Shown: piece after piece, positions 58,001 to 64,000 of the stretch
Layout: each line of letters opens with the position of its first letter
Position numbering within the stretch: position 1 is the first letter of the stretch
NCBI GenBank assembly: GCA_911728435.2
Contig: OU452202.1
Coordinates: 21,431,135-21,495,134 of the forward strand
DNA: 64,000 nt
Source of the DNA: Apoderus coryli
Taxonomy: Eukaryota; Arthropoda; Insecta; Coleoptera; Attelabidae
Direction: 5' to 3'
Notes under the pieces: model-generated
The model's database searches: none
The model's input: only the letters and a program-made list of their open reading frames with translations
Told to the model about the DNA's origin: nothing
Made by a program: the position numbers and the translations under genes

Positions 58001-61000
58001 GTATCCATGCTAGAGAATGGATAACACCAGCCACAGTTACTTATATCATCAATCAGATAGTATCGAATTATGAAAATGAACCGAAATCGATACAAAATAT
58101 CGATCTGTATTTTGCGCCATTATTAAATCCAGATGGTTACGAATATACGCATGTAACTGATCGACTGTGGAGAAAAAATAGGCGGGGATCGGGACGATGT
58201 GCTGGTATTGACCTTAACAGAAACTTTGGGTAAATATGTTTTTTTATGTTCTATAAACTATGACTTTTAGTTACATTATATTATTATTTTCAGATACCGC
58301 TGGGGCGGTCAAGGTTCATCGAAGAACCCTTGTATGGAAACGTATGGAGGCACTGGTCCCTTTTCTGAACCAGAAACAGCAGCAATTCAACGGTACGTAA
58401 TTCTGACAAACAAAAACATTTTCAAAGAGAATGATACTTATTTTTCCTGTAGGTTTATAAGCACAACTCCAGCCAAATGGAAAGCATATGTCTCATTCCA
58501 TTCCTACGGGCAATACATTTTGTATCCATGGGGTTATAGTAGAGCCGTAACGCCAGATTACAAAGATCTTGAAGCTGTCGGTAGAGCTGCTGCTGCAGCT
58601 ATAAGGAATGTGGGTGGTCCGAGTTATACGGTAGGACCAGCAGGTATGTTTGCCATTTTCTCGATTATTTAAAAACGAGTCAACGGAGGCTGAGGCCGCA
58701 CTGGACAAAAACTCATGTGATAGAAATCGCATTGTGACAAAGAGCATTGTCGTGATGTAACATCCACATATTTTTCATGGTTGGTCTCACACGTTATGAT
58801 CCATTTTAGAAATCTCTCGAGAACTTCTCGGTAAAAACCATTTGGCATTGTAGCTTGGGTAGCAAAATAGCAAATCAGCATGCATTTGATTTTTGACTGG
58901 CTCATTCGTCCTTTTTTCGCGTTGGAGAGGTTGAACTGTGCCACTTGATACTCTGGCGGTTGGTTTCCGGGTCATACTGAAACAGCATCATCTGCAAAAA
59001 TCGCCTTTGCTTTCTGATGGCCTTTTACTCTTGCGAAAGATTTTTCGGAACCATTTTTGCACAGAAATTTCTCATCCTCAATTCATTGGTCAAAATTTGA
59101 TAAACAGTTGTGTGGGTCAAATTCAACTCTTCACCGATGATTTGGACTGTTAAACGACGATCTGAACGCACGAAATAGCGGATTCTGAAGATGAAGGCTT
59201 GACTTCAATTAATTCCCTTCCTCCTGAAAATGCCTTAAATCACAAGACCTGAGCTTTAGACAAAGCACTGCCTCCATATGCCTCACGCAGTTTCTCAAAT
59301 GTTTTCGCTGCACTCTGTCCAAGTCTGAAGTAGAACAACGTATCGCGATGTCGGGTATCGCGATGTTTACCTGTCTACCTTCTACTCTAATTTGTTTCTT
59401 ATAACGGTTATAAATCAAGAAGCTACCATGCAACATCAGGAATACCTCAAGGTTCGAATCTGGGACCACTACTGTTCAATCTTTTGAATTGATTTTTGCT
59501 GATGATCTGAAGATCTACTCCACTGTGGACTCTGTTGACGACTGTCATGTTTTGCAAAACAGTCTGAACTTGGTCGGGGATTGGTGTGATGCTAATATTC
59601 TTATGCTGAACCCGGTAAAGTGTAAAATTGTGTCATATACTAGGAGAACGTTCCCTATTGATTTTGAATACGCGATTCATGACGCTGCATTGTCACGTGT
59701 GGAAACTACCAGGGATCTTGGTGTTGTGTTCGATTCGCGCTTTACCTTCAGCGAACACATAATGACGATGATAGCTAATGCATCCAAGGCATATGGTTAC
59801 ATCGTTAGAAATGGCAGATCTTTTCGCAATATTAATACGCTAAAAAAACTGTACTTCGCGTACGTCAGATCCAAACTTGAATATTGCTCTCTGATCTGGT
59901 ATCCCTGCTATGGTTGTTACAAGCAACACATCGAAGGAGTGCAGCGCAAATTTTTGAAGTATCTTTGCTTTAAATCCGATGGTAGTTATCCTGAGCGTGG
60001 TATGCCGTATGGCTACCTAACGGGCAGATTTGGTGTGCAATCATTGCAATTGAGGCGAGATCTTGCATGCATAAGCAATGTTTGTAAAGTGTTTAATGGC
60101 GTTATTGATTGTCCTGAGCTGCTTGAAGGATTCCGTCTTACTGTTCCGCGAATAAACTCAAGAAACTACCAATTATTTCATTGTGATAGAGCTCGAACAA
60201 ATATTATGTTGAGGTCCCCATTATCCACTATGTCTCGCACGTTTAATGTGGTGTGCGGGAATTGTGATTTGTTTCATGATACATTGAAACATATTTTGGC
60301 GGCCGCAGAACTTGTACTTGGTTGTGATGATTGAATTTGATTGTTTATATATTTTTTTATGTTTATTTCTTTATTTATATCTCTATTAATTTAATTTACT
60401 TCTGTTATGTAAAGTTATCAAGTTATTGATTGTCTTATATATATTTATATTCTTTGTATTGATACTTTTGTGTGGTTGCTCTGTAACCGGAAATTTTCTG
60501 TTGAGCAATAAAGCATTTATTTATTTACACCTCCTCAATGTTGCCAGATCGAACACTGGAAAATCAATATCATTACTTAATTTACACAACTCCAACATGT
60601 CGCGTTTAACTGCATAATTAAATATAACCTAATTTTATTATTTATTACACTTAGGGCAGAACAAATGGGTGTAGTAGTGGAATAATAACCAATAATACGA
60701 GTTTTATTGATTTCAGGTAGTACACTATATCCAGCTGCTGGGGGTTCAGATGACTGGGCTAAAGGCACTATAAAAATGAAATACGCTTATACAATTGAGC
60801 TACGAGACAATGGTCGATATGGATTTGTACTTCCAGCAAATTATATCCAACCAACAGCTATGGAAGCAATTGCAGCTATAAGAGTTATTGCAGATGCTGT
60901 TGAGAAACTATAAAACTAGTCTAATTACTTTCGTATTTATTTATTTATTAATAAAGAATAAAACAAAAATATCAATGATATTTTCAATTCATAGCCCGAC

Positions 61001-62202
61001 TTAATGTGTGACAACTTTAGTCGGAAATTATCGAACTTTGATTTAACCTATTCCAATTAAAGACCGATCAAAAACACTCCTGTCTAGCAAAATAGGTTCA
61101 AGATTTAAGTTTCTTAGCTTAGGTACGTTTTTTTTATTATAATAAAGTTATAAGTTATATACTTACCCTTGCCGCTTCAATATCCTGCTTCAATAAACGA
61201 TTATCCTCCTCTAAAGATTCTATTAAACGGTTTCTCAAATTAATTTCCTGCCTCAACTCATCAACTACTGCCGAATTGTTATTAAGAATTTCAAGACTCG
61301 GAACTTTAGGCAACTCATGGTTACTTTCAAATGAATTGCGTTTCGTAAAATTTGTATTATCTAACATTTCTGCATTGCTTAGTTTTGGTTCAGGATTCGC
61401 TCGTATCTACATACAATTTACAGAAATTCAAAATTTATTTCATACTCGAATTTATAAGAACATACCTCTGGTTCTGTAGAAATTTCCAAATTATTCGGAA
61501 ACGCAATTACTCTATTATCCTGTTCGCGAGAATCTTCTACAACGAATTTGCTATTAAAAATTTCATTGTTTTCCAGAGCATCGAAAAAATCATCTTTATG
61601 AGAAGCAACACCATCAGATTTTGATTTACTCTCTTGTGAAAAATCTTCACTGTATTGACTACCTGCAGAATGACAATAAGCTACTCAGAGTAATTAATTA
61701 AATACTTTACTTTAAAGCTGAACATACCAGAATCAGCAGGTAGTGGACTTAAACTCTTCGGCGTTGGAGTACTGTTGTTCGACCGACTGGTTAGTATTTC
61801 TGAAATATTCTGTGAAGTTTTTGAACGTTGGCTTAACTGTTCGAAACTTTTGGAACTCTCCATGTACACTTTCTCTGTTTCTTTGATTATGTCTTCAATA
61901 CTGCGTTCTCCAATGCTTTTCTAACAATTAAGCGGAATAGTAGTAAAAGTTAATATTTGGGGCTTTTACTTATTGGTACCTACCTCAAAGGGTCCTAAAG
62001 GACTTTGGGCAGCAACTCTGTTAATTTCTTCGATAATACTACCAACATCGACCTCAGAATCGGAATCTTTTTCCAATAACAATTCGCTAAATGAATCAGT
62101 ACTATTTAATTCTAGATTTGGTATAAACAGTTGTGGTTTTGTTACTGTATCGTCTTTAGTTTTTTTTAACCACCAGAAATTAGCTGGGGTGGTTGTTTCC
62201 AT
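43007..62202 (-). CDS. CEP162: Coiled-coil centrosomal protein, CEP162-like
   Basis: Eleven exons, 5' to 3': 61984-62202, 61728-61920, 61466-61662, 61167-61406, 46208-46697, 45858-46153, 45342-45512, 45039-45281, 44789-44967, 44638-44716, 43007-43189. All junctions are GT-AG and in phase; 829 aa. The first ~200 residues are acidic, Ser-rich and disordered, with SIGERSIEDIIKETEKVYME near 75-94. From about 230 to the end the protein is mostly coiled coil (residues 284-446, 460-530, 575-770). The segment MERIIARKHPDSVSALI before residue 447 resembles a block I recall in the CEP162/QN1 family. CEP162 binds axonemal microtubules and helps build the ciliary transition zone. The human protein is longer (about 1400 aa). 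Intron 4 (46698-61166) contains a whole carboxypeptidase gene on the other strand. Missed small exons in that intron are possible. Confidence 0.72.
43330..44460. repeat. Repeat cluster of ~337 bp units with an inverted end
   Basis: The word caagatggcggacgtc recurs at 43470, 43806 and 44145, spaced 336 and 339 bp. It appears inverted (gacgtccgccatcttg-like) near 44387. Each unit includes gggtcaattctttttgaaca, aaattgagatatttactac and ttacagttagcg. The inverted terminal copy suggests a foldback-type element with internal duplication. It lies in the last intron of the CEP162-like gene. Confidence 0.8.
44520..44600 (-). other. tRNA-like sequence, probably SINE-derived
   Basis: The reverse complement has an A-box-like tagcctagcggg and a B-box-like gagttcgatcac. 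The acceptor ends do not pair (3' ccctcgc has no gcgaggg partner), so a working tRNA is unlikely. It lies in the last intron of the CEP162-like gene, beside the repeat cluster. Confidence 0.45.
47322..47355 (-). ncRNA. Hammerhead-like dyad, partly decayed
   Basis: On the minus strand CTGAGGA (47349-47355) is followed by C, GATTTC...GAAAT with imperfect pairing, and GAAAC (47322-47326), then GAGT. It lies in intron 4 of the CEP162-like gene. Confidence 0.35.
47380..47890. other. CEP162 intron segment without a recognised element
   Basis: A few open frames exist on both strands, but none shows a family motif or splice logic. Confidence 0.4.
47895..48607. mobile_element. Nested palindrome with five hammerhead-like cores
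   Basis: The outer layer is the Penelope-like family. 47895-47996 carries a minus-strand core at 47970-47996, and 48500-48607 is its inverted partner, ending cactccactgcatctaatgg. The inner layer, 47998-48345, is an almost perfect palindrome containing four copies of another core. They alternate minus, plus, minus, plus: about 48055-48092, 48120-48158, 48191-48222 and 48257-48295. Each reads CTGAGGA, T, GCTAAC-ATT-GTTAGC, GAAAC, GCGCGTC, GAGA. Inverted gaaggcagagctcc blocks lie between. No protein is encoded. Confidence 0.8.
49010..50275 (+). mobile_element. 5'-truncated Jockey/CR1-type LINE with altered catalytic motif
   Basis: A reverse transcriptase is open from 49197 to 50177, with a further segment upstream in another frame ([13 protein letters not shown] near 49065). 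Motifs: SGAPQGSCLAPLIF, ANDLKLY, LGVYVDTELSF, LVRSKLQYASIIWSPIY and RKFLKYLAFKI. The usual FADD is replaced by SAND, losing a catalytic Asp. The 3' end is gttagacaataaaaaatatt with an att tail. It lies in intron 4 of the CEP162-like gene. Confidence 0.87.
50886..51630 (+). mobile_element. Mariner-like transposase remnant (N-terminal half)
   Basis: From 51060 the plus strand reads a mariner N-terminus with frameshifts: LNREHFRAIIFY, an RGLTQQQCMDELIQ helix-turn-helix region, FYRWYGEFNRGR, and later DIVTGDKSWIYA around the first catalytic Asp and QQSTVWVF. The C-terminal half is missing. Upstream, acgagggctatttg near 51017 resembles a mariner terminal repeat. Confidence 0.75.
51818..52010. mobile_element. 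MITE-like element with agggtgtc ends
   Basis: Ends tatagggtgtcac and gggacaccctgtat are inverted repeats around about 190 bp without coding capacity. The interior matches 17200-17345. It ends about 330 bp upstream of the carboxypeptidase start codon. Confidence 0.6.
52251..52257 (+). promoter_or_regulatory. Probable TATA box of the carboxypeptidase gene
   Basis: The sequence tataaaa lies 88 bp upstream of the start codon. An initiator-like tcaaaa lies about 36 bp downstream (near 52288), close to the usual spacing. No other upstream region in the window shows such a clear TATA box. Confidence 0.55.
52339..60913 (+). CDS. Secreted zinc carboxypeptidase (M14A), B-type specificity
   Basis: Eight exons (52339-52451, 54911-55068, 55142-55327, 57752-57937, 57998-58229, 58294-58392, 58453-58643, 60717-60913) join in phase to 453 aa. 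Residues 1 to about 26 form a signal peptide, about 50-145 the activation propeptide, and about 150-453 the catalytic domain. Zinc ligands are H218 and E221 (GIHAREW) and H341 (FHSYGQYI). The substrate carboxylate is held by the NRNFG Asn-Arg pair and Y393. The catalytic Glu is E416 (YTIELRD). D400 in GGSDDW is at the position of bovine residue 255; Asp there gives carboxypeptidase B specificity for C-terminal Lys/Arg. Length and layout are those of digestive procarboxypeptidases, secreted to the gut lumen and activated by trypsin. The gene lies entirely inside intron 4 of the opposite-strand CEP162-like gene. Confidence 0.93.
52688..53255 (-). mobile_element. LINE copy with internal deletion
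   Basis: This is the same family as 15645-16965. On the minus strand it keeps [33 protein letters not shown] and RSLKVLGFIKRC. It then jumps directly to the 3' region (agacactgg, cccgagaaatacc), skipping about 430 bp present in the other copy. The 3' tail is ttatttattt-rich at 52688. It lies in carboxypeptidase intron 1. Confidence 0.85.
53312..53339 (-). ncRNA. Hammerhead-like dyad
   Basis: On the minus strand CTGAAGA (53333-53339) is followed by T, the perfect stem GCAAT-TAAAT-ATTGC, GAAAC (53312-53316) and GTCGC. It has the same layout as the other copies, with an intact stem. It lies in carboxypeptidase intron 1. Confidence 0.5.
53632..54600 (-). mobile_element. Tc1-like transposase, C-terminal half open, N-terminus decayed
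   Basis: Minus strand 53632-54246 is open for 204 codons and contains the DD34E catalytic core: FTDASRF (first Asp), LLMQDNARPH (second Asp) and CSPDLNPIEHVWD (Glu). Further 5' (54250-54600), helix-turn-helix sequence with YSDVAEMFGKT is visible but interrupted by stops. It lies in carboxypeptidase intron 1. Confidence 0.88.
55442..57430 (-). mobile_element. LINE with near-complete reverse transcriptase domain
   Basis: Minus strand 56213-57256 is one open frame covering fingers and palm: [62 protein letters not shown] and LYADDTSMV (catalytic). A frameshift leads into 55580-56294 with the C-terminal block. Upstream to about 57430 is more of the same protein with a stop. The 3' end near 55442 is an ataataatctttattg-type tail. 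It lies in carboxypeptidase intron 3. It is the most complete LINE in the window, but broken. Confidence 0.9.
58670..59200 (-). mobile_element. Mariner-like transposase remnant with internal deletion
   Basis: The minus strand has GRMSQSKIKCMLICYF, typical of mariner transposases after the first Asp, then FYREVLERFLKWI and, in another frame, NALCHNA...EFLS. Several frameshifts are present. It lies in carboxypeptidase intron 7, before a LINE fragment. Confidence 0.65.
59400..60525 (+). mobile_element. Truncated Jockey/CR1-type LINE
   Basis: It starts within the palm ([15 protein letters not shown], then a stop and a short frame change). It continues open to 60334 with [42 protein letters not shown] and RKFLKYLCFKSDG. 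The 3' end near 60525 is a tttatttattt tail. It is the same family as 8107-9412. It lies in carboxypeptidase intron 7. Confidence 0.88.
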
Positions 62203-63043
62203 GTTTCTATTGATTAGCAGTAGTGTAAAATTTCACGCCAATTTATCAGATGTGTGTTTATTATCGAATAAACAAGACCATATACATAAGGGTGTCTCAA
62301 AATTCTTCCACTTCGAACACTTTATGTTTATTGTTTGTAGTTTTAAATGTTTTTTGACATTTAATATGAGTTATCGTTCTCTCTTTGTTTGTCTAAGCTT
62401 CTACAACTCGTCAGCTGGCCTCTGGGTCAAATTTCTTAGTTACGTGCCAATCAAATTGTAAAAGAGACACGCGCGTATGACAGGTGAGTGAAAATTGTGC
62501 CAACGACCATAAACCAAATTGCTAAAGACAATTACCATATCAATAATTGAAAAGGTATGAGAAATGCCAATTTTTACACTTTGCCATTGTAAAAAAGAAA
62601 TAAAATCATGAAATGTAAATTGGGAAAAATAAATAGTAATTGTTTGTGGTTTATGTTTTATATTGGTGATGATAGACTGCGATATAAAATTCAGGGTTTA
62701 AACTTTTGAAAACCGGGTAGTAAAACGATCCAGAGAAGCGTGACACACTGTACAACTGTACCGTTTCCTCACTTCTCTCGGTAGTTGTGGTCCCATAGAG
62801 AAACCAAAAAAAAGTGTTGTCTCTGTGTACATGTGTACTCCCCGCTCATAAGAATTGACAGTTGACAGTAAAAAGTAACAAATGACAATTGGCACTTAAC
62901 ATAACGTGTTTTTATTTTATTTTGTTAATTCTCTATTTTAGCTTTTCATTTTCATAAATTATTTGTTTTTAAATTTGTGTTGTTTTTCTGTTTATTCATA
63001 AGAAATTTAATCTCTGATCTTGCAATAATACGTGAATCAAGAC
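62203..63043. promoter_or_regulatory. Divergent upstream region of CEP162-like and CDK2AP1 genes
   Basis: Some 841 bp separate the start codons of the two genes, which point away from each other. The region must hold both promoters or 5'UTRs. No TATA box at a sensible place, no transposon and no coding frame of note were seen. Inverted motifs agttgacag/ctgtcaact-like lie near 62860. Confidence 0.5.
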
Positions 63044-63379
63044 ATGGAGACTGTAGATATTCAGGCTGTGGAATCAAAACTAACTGATGTAACTGTAACT
63101 GCAATTCCAATAACAAACAACAACAATAAGTCTCAACACAATATAAATCAAAACATATCACCAACGATAACAGTCCCATCAAACAATGCACAGCAGCAGC
63201 AACCAGGACAATCAAAATACGCACAACTTTTAGGTGTAATAGAGGAAATGGGTAGAGAAGTTCGACCCACCTATGCTGGAAGTAGAAGTTCCTCAGAACG
63301 ATTGAAACGAAACTTGGTTTCAGCGAGGATTTTAGTGCGGGAGTGTCTGTTGGAAACCGAACGAAGTGCTCGACAATAA
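63044..63379 (+). CDS. CDK2AP1: CDK2-associated protein 1 (DOC-1) homologue
   Basis: A 111-residue protein in one exon. The first ~55 residues are Asn/Gln/Thr-rich and probably disordered. Residues 57-111 are the conserved CDK2AP domain, with [34 protein letters not shown] and [10 protein letters not shown] in the known order. Human DOC-1 (115 aa) is a subunit of the NuRD nucleosome-remodelling and deacetylase complex and was first described as a CDK2 inhibitor. Cys101 in RECLLET is at the place of the human cysteine involved in dimer formation. The start chosen is the first ATG in frame (aagacATGGAG). An upstream in-frame GTG is not needed. An upstream non-coding exon is possible. Confidence 0.93.
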   Translation: METVDIQAVESKLTDVTVTAIPITNNNNKSQHNINQNISPTITVPSNNAQQQQPGQSKYAQLLGVIEEMGREVRPTYAGSRSSSERLKRNLVSARILVRECLLETERSARQ

Positions 63380-64000
63380 ACTTTGGAATTTAAGTACAAT
63401 AGCGGCGATTTGCTCATTAAAATACAAGTCATGATATTCCCATTTGCGTGACTCCGTTAAGCCAAAATCAAAATATAGTCTGTAAAAGTATTGTGATATA
63501 CCTTCCAAATATAATTCATACATCGGTCATTAGTTACTAAATTTAAAGGTAATTAAAATTTTTCATTTAGTAATTTTAGCTTAGGGCAACTTTTATTTCA
63601 CTTAAGATTAGGAAGTAATTACTTAACGTAACTAATGATTTATACATTTTTGGATGTATCAAGTAATTAATGGTCGATGGTTCTAGAACCATTTTAATAG
63701 TACAAAATAGTATTTTTCATAATCAATTTTATTGAGAACTAATAAAGTTGAAATGACACATTTTCAATGCTATAGGTAATTAAGATATTAATACTGTTTT
63801 TACAAACTGCCAAAGCAGATTGAGACTCAGGTAAAATAAACGTAGGTGTATTTAGATTTTACATGTTATGTTTAAGAAGGATTTTGTAGTGTAATTTTTA
63901 TGGTATGAATCAAATAAATTGCTATTATTTCAGTTTATTTTTACGTAATAATTAGATTTATTGTCTATATAAATTGTTTTGCGAAGTGTTCTATAATATG
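63380..64000. other. CDK2AP1 3'UTR and flank
   Basis: AT-rich sequence with candidate polyadenylation signals (aataaa near 63740 and 63913). No other feature was seen. Confidence 0.5.

Noticed and set aside
62300..62461. Long plus-strand frame (61973-62461) in the CEP162/CDK2AP1 region
   Set aside because: It is antisense to CEP162 exon 1 and continues by chance into the promoter region.
63032..63043. GTG start for CDK2AP1 twelve bases upstream
   Set aside because: The first ATG at 63044 gives a normal family length. Non-ATG initiation is not needed.

Overview
The window looks like AT-rich nuclear DNA from an insect, probably a beetle, although nothing in it fixes the species. Genes are split into exons with GT-AG introns. 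The gene set fits an insect: a single-domain CMP-sialate synthetase with a secretory leader, an ABCC4-type transporter, a digestive-type M14 carboxypeptidase and an SLC26A11-type anion transporter. Introns and intergenic DNA are loaded with Tc1/mariner, hAT, Jockey/CR1-type LINE, Ty3/gypsy and Penelope-like remnants. All exon models below were built by eye from reading frame, splice sites and phase. Every junction kept phase, but transcripts would be needed to confirm them.

Layout. 1-3.8 kb: a palindrome-rich satellite (98 bp unit, 196 bp higher-order unit), then a tRNA-derived SINE. 4.25-10.23 kb (+): SLC26A11-like transporter, 10 coding exons, 615 aa. 10.9-12.5 kb: a second satellite (203 bp unit). 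12.96-14.18 kb (+): CMP-N-acylneuraminate cytidylyltransferase, 5 exons, 251 aa. 14.57-29.61 kb (-): ABCC4-like full transporter, 18 exons, 1242 aa, with LINEs, DNA transposons and a Penelope-like insertion in its introns. 30-37 kb: an intact-looking Ty3/gypsy element with seemingly identical LTRs and a 5 bp target duplication, inserted into a LINE and flanked by copies of an unclassified repeat. 37-43 kb: intergenic DNA with a hAT-type MITE, long inverted repeats and one broken orphan reading frame. 43.0-62.2 kb (-): a coiled-coil gene resembling CEP162, 11 exons, 829 aa. Its 14.5 kb fourth intron contains a complete zinc carboxypeptidase gene on the opposite strand (52.3-60.9 kb, 8 exons, 453 aa, B-type specificity residue). 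63.0-63.4 kb (+): CDK2AP1 (DOC-1), divergent from CEP162 across an 842 bp shared upstream region.

The genes do not form an obvious pathway; they are neighbours. The carboxypeptidase would be secreted into the gut lumen. The SLC26 and ABCC proteins are membrane transporters. The CMAS enzyme probably acts in the secretory pathway. CEP162 belongs to centrioles and cilia, and CDK2AP1 to the NuRD chromatin complex.

The most unusual signal is a recurring hammerhead-ribozyme-like dyad: CTGANGA, one extra base (usually T), a stem-loop, GAAAC and usually a nearby GTC. It occurs at about a dozen places and often sits inside long nested palindromes. One 1.2 kb copy has an 11 bp target duplication and a central reading frame resembling the end of a Penelope-type GIY-YIG protein.
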